This document shows positions 56,150 to 64,000 of a stretch of 64,000 bases of DNA, in pieces. The DNA lies in NCBI GenBank assembly GCA_038049695.1, contig CP142455.1, forward strand, positions 30,231,501 through 30,295,500, given 5' to 3'. The notes beneath the pieces are model-generated. The model was not told where the DNA came from. It saw only the letters and a program-made list of their open reading frames with translations, and searched no databases. This DNA comes from Cinnamomum chago. Taxonomy: Eukaryota > Streptophyta > Magnoliopsida > Laurales > Lauraceae. How positions within the stretch are numbered: position 1 is the first letter of the stretch; each line of letters starts with the position of its first letter. A program made the position numbers and the translations under genes.

Positions 56150-58228
56150 AGAAAAGTGAGAAAAAGATATTTTTCCTTTTCAAAAGTTCAATATTGTAAT
56201 CCTATAATCCCCCCTAGATAATTTTATCTAAAACACTTTCTAAGTATTTCTAACATCCAGGGACTAGAAACTTTCTTGACTATTAGCTAGATTTCAATAT
56301 TGGAATCACATCAGATAGTGTTTTGAAAGGAAAATGCTCTTTGTAAATATCTTCTTTACTAAACCTATTAATTTAGCTTTTATGGACCCTTGACGGTTGC
56401 TTGGAGGTGAACTGTGTACTGTACATATCTTATAGATGGAAAGTGAATTTGAATGGTTTGGATTTGAAAGGTGGTCCCTAAAGATGGACTTGAAGTGATA
56501 AATTATGCACACATAAATTGTTTATTACTAAATGATTAATCTAATATTAAGAACTTTCATTATTGTTATTTTGAAATTCTTTTTCAGTGTATATCTTAAT
56601 TATCATTATCTGCAACAACTTAGTTTAAAATCTGTTGCATTCATTAAGATTTTCTAAACATTAAATAATATAATACTTCTTTATTGCATTATTCCGCTCT
56701 AAATTATTTTACTCTATTAGTATTTAAACCTATAATATTTTGCTCTACACATATCCAAATGGTCCCTTGGAGATGGTTTTGGCTACATGGAATCTTCCTT
56801 TAAAGGATCCATGATTTAAAACTAGAAGTAGAGATTTAACTATGACGTAGTATATGAAAATAAAGTTTTTAAATGGTCAAAACCATTGGAAGTTTGTTAG
56901 GTTATTACAAATTTAATCTAGATCTTTCATCAATTTAGGCAAATTGAGCAATTTTTAATTAGCATTAGAAGGATTAGGCTAGACCAACTGTTCCAAGGCA
57001 CCAATTTCACTTGATGTGGTCATGTGTTTGAGCTGTTTGATCTGATTTTTCAAAAAATAAATAAGATATTTAATGAAGAAAACATGATTTGTTTGGGAAT
57101 AAATCTTTTTATATTAAATCTAAACATATTTAGCTCTCTTTATTTTTCTCTGGATCAGTAACTATAAATTATATTAAAATTTAGAAAGTAACAACAAATA
57201 AGCTCCACAAGAGATCGAGTATAAAGTTCAATTGTCTAGTGTCCACATAAACCGATTGGCTGTAGTCCTTGTGTCAATAAGATTTTCACATCAAAAGATG
57301 TGACGAGTGACAACCTGTCCTATGAAAAAAGAGGCATTTTTTCCCTTAATTTGATTTTTACATGGGTTCTTAGAAAACGAGAGAAAGACTTGAAAATTCC
57401 ACATAGACTTTGAAATTTCAAAGGAAAGACCTAGAAGTCTCTACTTGATTTTGAAAATTCTTTCTTTTCTTATCTTCCAAAGATTGATTTAGTCCCAACA
57501 CATGGTGGTCTGCCCCTAACACGCGTTTGTGCATCATGCAATCTTTTGGAAGTGGAGCGGAAAAGTTTGGTTCTTTCTATAGAAAAAAGCACTTATGTTA
57601 GGTGAACATTTGTCAACAAAAGAAAAGAAAGAAAAAGATTTTTCTAGTGACAACTATATATTTTTTTTCCATAGGGACAATATATTGCATTGACTCCAAA
57701 GTCTAGCCACATTCTTTCTCCTAAAAAAATACAGCCATATACAGATATACAATGTTTTTCGGTGCCAGCAAGATTATTTTTTTATTTTTTTTTTCTACAG
57801 GAAAAATATATTTTATTGACTCTAAAGCATGGTATTATATTTTATTTTATTTTCAAATTTTTAACATTTTTTTAAAAAAATTAAAATTTTCTTATAATTC
57901 TTAGAATCGAGTAGGCTGTACCCGTCCGGCACTGGTGGTCCCGACGGGCACGAAGACCGGGACCGAAATATAAAACCCTGCTCCAAAACATACTTTCACC
58001 ACAAAATAATAAATAAATAAAGAAAATCTAGTCACATACATGATACAAGCTCAGCCTTATTATATTCACCACAAATATCCATGGAAAATTTTATACTTTT
58101 TAAGTAGACAACCAGTCAATGCCCTTGCCCGGCTGCCCACTTGCCCACTTGCCCACATTGAAGAGAAATTGAGTTGTGAATGGAGGGAGTGGTTGTCATC
58201 GTGAGTCGTGACAGTTGTTTTTTGATGT
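56150..58228. repeat. Diverged duplication block V and its downstream part
   Basis: Parallels 24700-28900: AGATAATTTTATCTAAAAC, then block V at 56493-57830, then GACCGAAATATAAAACCCTG and GGAGTGGTTGTCATCGTGAG. It lacks the 605-bp hAT element and has only one V copy. Non-coding. Confidence 0.75.
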
Positions 58229-58230
58229 TA

Positions 58231-58614
58231 GAGCATCTCCAAGAGCTACTTTATTTCTCCATATGCCTTTTTCAAAAATAAAGGCTTATGTGGCAAAAAA
58301 TGCATATGTAAATTTGGCATCTCACTTGGGCAACTCCAAGAGAGATGTCAAATTATTATTTTATTCTTTTTTCATTTAAACTTCATTTGCTTTATTACAT
58401 ATATCTCCTAAGAACCACTAACTTGTATTATTATATTGAAAAAGTAAGAAATGAAGGTTGCCTTTCCATATGCCAAAAAAAACATATCAACCCATATGCC
58501 TTTTCCAACTCACTTTTACCATTTCTGTTGGAGGTCATCCCCATATGCCATTTTTGACAGTTTCTTGCCAACTCATGCTGACATGGAGAAATAACTCCTA
58601 TGTTGGAGTTGCTC
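58231..58614. mobile_element. Tourist-like (PIF/Harbinger) MITE, 384 bp
   Basis: Ends GAGCATCTCCAAGAG and, inverted, GAGCAACTCCAACAT. TTA flanks both ends (58228-58230, 58615-58617). The related block at about 28890-28910 reads GATGTTATCTCACTC with no insert, an empty site with one TTA. No coding capacity. Confidence 0.88.
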
Positions 58615-58617
58615 TTA

Positions 58618-61030
58618 TCCTCACTCTTTCCACGCGTTATTTAACCGGTGGATGGATGGGACCCATGATTTTGATGGTCACTTAATAGTTTTAAATGATA
58701 AGGTATATCTTTTGATTTTTGATTTTCTTCTTTTTTTCTCCTGCAAGCTTTGGCTTTGGAATAGAAACTATTAGAATTCATTTTACAGCACAAAAAGAAA
58801 ATTTGACATGTCAATCGTGGGGTTGTCACCATGACATGAAAGTTGTTTAGATGCTTTCTCCCTCTTTCCACACGTTATTTATTGTGGGGCCACCATCGGT
58901 AGACTCGCGATTTTGACGGCCTACGCTTAGGGCATGTTTGCATAACAGCCTCTCTATGGAAAATCATACTTGCTGCTTTTCTGCCCATTTGGTGCAATGC
59001 TCTTATGCTTCTCTATGTCAACAAGTGGAAACTCAAGTGTTTTCTTTGAATATGTGAAAATTTATTTGTCAAGGAAGATGTCAATATTTATTTGTCAGGG
59101 AAGTGGTTGGAACTGCAAAAAAGAAAATTCGCAAAATGTGAGATTTCTGCATGACGGAAAGATGGAACTGTTTTTTTCTTCCCCCATTCTCTCTGTTTTT
59201 TTAACTATGTTGGAATCTTTAACTTGAGCACCCGCACAGCCCATGTATTCACCCCTCGGCATTATTGTGTGTGAAACAACTTATTTACTGAATTTTTTTA
59301 TATGAATTTAGTGTGCTGTGGATGTCTTTTTGACATGGTGTGATGGCTTATCGTTTGGCATTTGTAAATGTCATATTTCTTTATAAAAATTTTAAATTTT
59401 GACCCACCATAAAATAAACAATTTTAGGATTCCACTATTTTTGAGAAAATAAAACTCTCAGAAGAAAAACTCTCTCAATTCCAGTAAATAAACTTGCACT
59501 ACTTATGTCATAACGATGTAACACTTAGGTGCTAAAGTAGAATTTAGATTTCATTTTAAGAAGGGTCTCCATAGACTCATGTCTAGTCACATACAACTTC
59601 AGCAATATATTCACCACAAATGTCCATTCGGTGGGGCCATCCATCCATGGATAAATATAATAATTTTAAGAATGATTTTGACCGTGGACTCGGGGGTATT
59701 CTCATAGCCCAAAAGAAAATCTGAAATGAGAATAGCGAGGTTGTAAGTGACAGTTTTTATTTTATTTTATTTTATGCTATCTTACTTTTCCAGTTTCCAC
59801 GTGTTATTAATCGTGGGGCCCATCAGTGGTGGACCCATGATTCTGATGGTTACTAAAAAGTTTTAAGTATCTTTTACTATTTTATTTACTCAACGGAGAA
59901 AACTCTAGGAATCCAAACTCAAGATGGATTGCTTTTGATGCCCTATTAAAAAAATTTCAACTAACCATTTATATCAAAATCTCAAGGTGTTAGTACACCA
60001 TGAATAGTTTTCAATCATTAGGAAGCCTGAATTATTGTTGTGGGAGAATTCCTGCATTATGCAATTTATCCCAAGGATGTGAGAATTTAGATTTCTTAGA
60101 GTGACTAAAGAAGGACCTCCAAATTAAGACCCTAGTTCAACCACATATAAATACAAGCAAGCTCAGCCCTAATGACGACAAATGTGCCCATTCTATGAAC
60201 CATCTATCCATGGATAAATATAGTTTTAAGATTGATTTTGATGATAAATGGATGTCCATTCTCATGCAAGGAGCAGACAATGGCAATGGCACAGCGCAAA
60301 AAGGAAAATTGACACGTCAATTGTGGGGTTGTCATCATGACATGAAAGTTGTTAGATGTTATCTCTCCCTCTTTTTACACGTTATTTACGGTGGGGCCGT
60401 CACCCGTGGACTCATGATCATGATTTTGATGGTCAATTAATAATAATAATAATCTTCTATAAAAAAATAATAATAATGGTTTTAAACTTTAAAGTTATCT
60501 TTAGACAATGAAAAGAAAGGTCTCAAACTCACAGTCAAGATCCAGAAACACCCCTTACTTTTCTATAGTTGAATTACATTTAAAAAAAAAAAGAAAAAGA
60601 AAAAAGTGAAAGGAAATCGGTTCAGAGTGTTTTATTTGGTACTTGACAATCATGAGCATTCATGCAGAAATTAAGGACATTGTCACTACTCCTACTAATT
60701 TAATTAAAAAAAAAAAAAAGAAGCCGCTACTTAAAAAATTACTTTATTAAAAAGAAAAAAGAAATCGATTTCATTGGTGATTTTCTATATCAAGTGTGTT
60801 GATTATTTTATACAGTGATTGGCCAGATCAAAGGACAAAGGGTTTGCGCCTTTTGCAAAATTTGATGCATAAGGACAGTAGCTAATGACAATCGATCACC
60901 CAGAATTTTGTTGATCGAGTGATTTATTTAATAACGTTAAGGGTCATGCATTTGCAATGAGGCCCACCAATTATTGCATACGGAGGTAAGAGGGTATGTA
61001 TTCGATGAAATCAGCAAATGTTCTTTTCCA
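58618..61030. other. Worn repeats and spacer upstream of the receptor-like protein gene
   Basis: Up to about 60450 there are further weakened U-type boxes (GATTTTGATGGTCACTTAAT at about 58668; others near 58910, 59835 and 60430). From 60450 to 61030 the DNA is AT-rich with poly-A tracts and no recognised content; the last part probably includes the promoter of the next gene. Confidence 0.5.
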
Positions 61031-61052
61031 TTCTTTTTTCTTATCTCTCTTC

Positions 61053-61060
61053 TATAAATA
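61053..61060 (+). promoter_or_regulatory. Candidate TATA box of the receptor-like protein gene
   Basis: TATAAATA, 78 bp upstream of the ATG at 61138, preceded by a pyrimidine-rich stretch. The spacing suits a 5' leader of about 50 nt. Confidence 0.6.
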
Positions 61061-61137
61061 CCAAGTGATTCTTCTCCTTAAATCTCATCACCTCATCAGT
61101 GTTGCTTGAAACCTATACCCATCTGAGAGCACTACTG

Positions 61138-64000
61138 ATGGATCACCTCAACTCCTTCCCTTTTACTAAAACCTCTTGTTGTTTCCTCCTCTCTCTTCTT
61201 GCCCTTTCACTGCAGCTGTTTATGCTCTTTGAAACCACGCTCTCCTTTTCCTTCATTGAGAGTTACAATAGTTCCTCATCAAGCTGCCTTCATCACGAGA
61301 AATTTGCCTTGCTTCAACTCAAGCATGGGTTTTTTATAAATCGTGGCTACTATAACTCTTCTTCGAGGCTCGATTCTTGGAATCCAGCCATTGATTGTTG
61401 CTCTTGGGAAGGCATCACTTGTGATGAGGGCACAAGTCATCAAGTGATTGGACTTGATCTTAGCAGCAGCCTTGATGCGAGAAGTAGTTGGATTGAAGGT
61501 CAAATAGACTCTAGCCTGTTCAATCTTCGCAGCCTCCAAAAACTCAACCTTTCTTGGAACTACTTCTATCCTCACCCAATACCCTCTGGGCTTGGCCACC
61601 TCACCAATTTGACCCATTTGAACCTCTCATATTCAAGTTTTACTGGCCAAATCCCGTTGGAAATATCAAGATTGACCAAGCTCGTTTCCCTAGATCTCTC
61701 TTCAAACAACCTAAAGCTCAAAAACCCAAACCTTACAACACTCATTGGAAACTTATCCAGCCTCCAAGAACTCTTTCTTGACCGTGTAAAGATATCAGAA
61801 GAGCATGGTGGCAAGTGGGCACAAGACTTATCCACCACACTACCTAATCTTCAAAGGTTGAGCTTACGTGGTTGTGGTCTTCAAGGACCTATCGATCCCT
61901 CTCTTTTACATATTCCTTCTCTTTCTCAACTCTCATTGGATCAAAACAACCTCTCCTCCATTGTCGCACCTGACTTGGGTGCCTCCTCTGCTTTGACATC
62001 TCTCACCCTAAGTGACTGTGGTTTGTATGGCGATTTTTCTGAGAGTATTTTCTTGATTCCAAATCTACAAAAACTTGATGTTTCATACAATCCACATCTC
62101 ATCATTGAGTTTTCAAAATTTCCTCATAACAAAGCTTTGCAAAACTTGTACCTGGATGGCCAAGACATCCATGAGAAACTATTGGATTCCTTCAGCCATC
62201 TCAAATCCTTGAAGGTATTATCACTTCGGAATTGCAATTTTTCTAATTTGTCACCTTCTTCAATTGCAAACCTCACCCAACTTGAGTACTTGGACCTTTC
62301 ATCAAATAACTTCAGTGGATCATTACCTTCTTCAATTGCAAACCTGACCCAACTTGAGCATCTGGATCTTTCAGCAAACAATTTCAGCGGTACAATTCCT
62401 TCATCCTATGGAGGTGAGCTCAAACATCTCATTCATCTTGATTTATATTATAATTCACTTGAGGGATCTATCCCGTCATCTCTGTTTTCTCACCCAGCAT
62501 TGCAACACTTGGATCTCTCTTACAACCAATTTAGTGGTTACCTTCCCGACTCTCATAATGAATCATCTTCAGTGTTAGAGAAGATCTTCTTGAATAACAA
62601 CAAACTGCAAGGGACAATTCCTAGGCTAGTCTTTGAACTCACAAAGCTACAATCTCTTTCTCTGTCTAACAACAACTTCAGTGGCACTATAGCACTAGAT
62701 ATGTTCAAAAACTTCAAAAATTTCTCAAATCTTGATCTTTCTGACAATAGCTTGTCAATCATTAATAGAAATGGTAGTCCTCATCTAATACCCTCATCTC
62801 AAATGTATGGTTTGTATCTGAGTTCATGCAACATCAGTGAATTTCCAAACATCATTCAAAATCTTAATCAGTTGCAATCATTGGATCTCTCAAAAAACAA
62901 AATACATGGTGAAATACCCACATGGATTTGGGAGGTAGGAAATGGGAGTTTGTATCAACTTAATCTTTCTAACAACTTCTTTGAGAGCTTTGAGCATCCA
63001 TTGCCCGAGTTTTCATCAAGTAGCTTAGGTATTATTGACCTTCATTCCAACAGATTGCAAGGGTCACTTCCAATCCTACCACATCAAGTTTACTTTCATG
63101 ACTACTCAAACAACAGTCTCTCCTCCTTCATTCCAGCTGGTATAAACTTCACTTCCACTCAATACTTTTTTCTTTCAAGCAATAATGTCAGCGGAGAGAT
63201 TCCTTCATCAATTTGTAAAGCACGCTCGCTTGAAGTCCTTGATCTGTCTAGAAACAACTTTAGTGGAAACATTCCTACTTGTCTCGGTAAAATTGGCAAA
63301 TCCTTCAAGATTTTGAATTTGCGAAGAAATGCTTTTCAAGGCATTGTGCCTGACACGTTTAAAAAAGAGTGTGGTCTGAGGTCACTCAATCTTGATAGCA
63401 ATGAACTAGAAGGGTCAATACCGAAGTCATTGGCCAATTGCAAAACATTGGAGGTTATAGACTTGGGAAACAATCGTCTAAATGGTACCTTTCCATTCTG
63501 GTTTGATAGTTTATTAGATTTACGTATTTTGATCTTACGATCCAACAAATTTCATGGTCCCATTGCTCATTCCCATGCCAAAAATTTCTCATTCCAATTT
63601 CTGCAAATCTTTGACATTTCTTCCAATTCTTTTGTGGGTATTGTTCCACCAATTTTTTTTCTGAATTGGAAACTGGTGGAAGGAGGAGGTGGTTTAGACT
63701 CGAGTTCCAACAACCAAGTTGTCAAGTACGAATTATCTCGATATGGCCTTTACTATCAAGATTCTGTGATGGTGACAATGAAAGGGCTTTATCTAGAGGT
63801 GGTTAAGATCATCACTGCATTGACCTCAGTGGATCTTTCAAACAATAGATTTGAGGGGGGAATTCCAAAATCAATATGCAACCTCAAGTTACTCCATGTG
63901 CTCAACCTCTCACAAAATGGCTTCGATGGCTCAATTCCAGCATTTTTGGAGAATTTAACACAGATTGAGTCATTAGATCTTTCAAGGAATAAGTTATTAG
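61138..64000 (+). CDS. Leucine-rich-repeat receptor-like protein (RLP), 5' part
   Basis: Extracellular LRR receptor-like protein of the Cf/Ve/EIX kind, which typically senses microbial or developmental signals at the plasma membrane with partner kinases. Open without stop for 954 codons to the window edge, with no intron. Hydrophobic signal segment about 13-38; LRR N-cap with Cys50 (SSCLHHEKFALLQLKHGF) and the paired cysteines of DCCSWEGITCD (87-95). Many 23-25-residue LRRs of the form L..LDLS.N.FSG.IP follow. At about residues 872-885 YYQDSVMVTMKGLY marks the end of the island domain normal to RLPs, followed by the last LRR group. The C-terminal LRRs, membrane helix and short tail should lie just beyond 64000, so RLP versus receptor kinase is judged from the island motif. 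Confidence 0.95.
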   Translation, partial: MDHLNSFPFTKTSCCFLLSLLALSLQLFMLFETTLSFSFIESYNSSSSSCLHHEKFALLQLKHGFFINRGYYNSSSRLDSWNPAIDCCSWEGITCDEGTSHQVIGLDLSSSLDARSSWIEGQIDSSLFNLRSLQKLNLSWNYFYPHPIPSGLGHLTNLTHLNLSYSSFTGQIPLEISRLTKLVSLDLSSNNLKLKNPNLTTLIGNLSSLQELFLDRVKISEEHGGKWAQDLSTTLPNLQRLSLRGCGLQGPIDPSLLHIPSLSQLSLDQNNLSSIVAPDLGASSALTSLTLSDCGLYGDFSESIFLIPNLQKLDVSYNPHLIIEFSKFPHNKALQNLYLDGQDIHEKLLDSFSHLKSLKVLSLRNCNFSNLSPSSIANLTQLEYLDLSSNNFSGSLPSSIANLTQLEHLDLSANNFSGTIPSSYGGELKHLIHLDLYYNSLEGSIPSSLFSHPALQHLDLSYNQFSGYLPDSHNESSSVLEKIFLNNNKLQGTIPRLVFELTKLQSLSLSNNNFSGTIALDMFKNFKNFSNLDLSDNSLSIINRNGSPHLIPSSQMYGLYLSSCNISEFPNIIQNLNQLQSLDLSKNKIHGEIPTWIWEVGNGSLYQLNLSNNFFESFEHPLPEFSSSSLGIIDLHSNRLQGSLPILPHQVYFHDYSNNSLSSFIPAGINFTSTQYFFLSSNNVSGEIPSSICKARSLEVLDLSRNNFSGNIPTCLGKIGKSFKILNLRRNAFQGIVPDTFKKECGLRSLNLDSNELEGSIPKSLANCKTLEVIDLGNNRLNGTFPFWFDSLLDLRILILRSNKFHGPIAHSHAKNFSFQFLQIFDISSNSFVGIVPPIFFLNWKLVEGGGGLDSSSNNQVVKYELSRYGLYYQDSVMVTMKGLYLEVVKIITALTSVDLSNNRFEGGIPKSICNLKLLHVLNLSQNGFDGSIPAFLENLTQIESLDLSRNKLL

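Overview
This is plant nuclear DNA, almost certainly from a flowering plant. It carries a plant subtilase gene, a plant receptor-like protein gene, plant CACTA, Mutator-like, hAT and Tourist DNA transposons, tRNA-derived SINEs, and captured fragments of plant genes. The species cannot be told from the sequence. Only two host genes look functional: a subtilisin-like protease (18.3-21.3 kb, minus strand) and a receptor-like protein that runs off the right edge (61.1-64.0 kb, plus strand). Nearly everything else is transposon or repeat.

Layout. 1-0.35 kb: remnant of a Ty1/copia pol gene (fossil). 0.36-14.79 kb: a complete 14.4-kb CACTA element with matching ends, a TCC target-site duplication and two transposon genes. 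The TNP2-type transposase is whole except for one in-frame TGA, and the Ptta/En/Spm-type second gene is whole except for one extra base. The element also carries a gag-like open frame between 45-bp duplications, a 133-bp perfect inverted repeat, and three exons with introns captured from the host gene for HDR (IspH), the last enzyme of the plastid MEP pathway. 14.8-18.3 kb: AT-rich spacer with a pair of MITE-like repeats and two SINEs. 18.3-21.3 kb: subtilase. 21.3-23.9 kb: spacer with simple repeats.

23.9-60.5 kb is a large field of local duplications. Its core (31.7-55.6 kb) is a tandem triplication of a unit of about 4.08 kb. The copies carry different transposon insertions, so each shows the empty site of the others. 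Copy A has a 379-bp hAT MITE and a 6.0-kb Mutator-like element. Copy B has a CACTA element whose left end is repeated four times. Copy C has a 2.5-kb Mutator-like element. A 409-bp hAT MITE is shared by A and B but absent from C, which orders the duplications. On either side lie diverged blocks (24-29 kb and 55.6-60.5 kb) with a 605-bp hAT element, a 205-bp CACTA foldback MITE and a Tourist MITE.

The most interesting result is repeated capture of host gene pieces by three separate DNA transposons: HDR in the CACTA; a JAC1/auxilin-like J-domain and a prolyl-tRNA synthetase C-terminal region in the 6-kb MULE; and a fused DUF630-family 5' end plus HSP70 piece in the 2.5-kb MULE-like element. Introns are kept in at least the first three, so genomic DNA rather than mRNA was copied. 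These identifications come from reading translated sequence against remembered family sequences; no database search was run.
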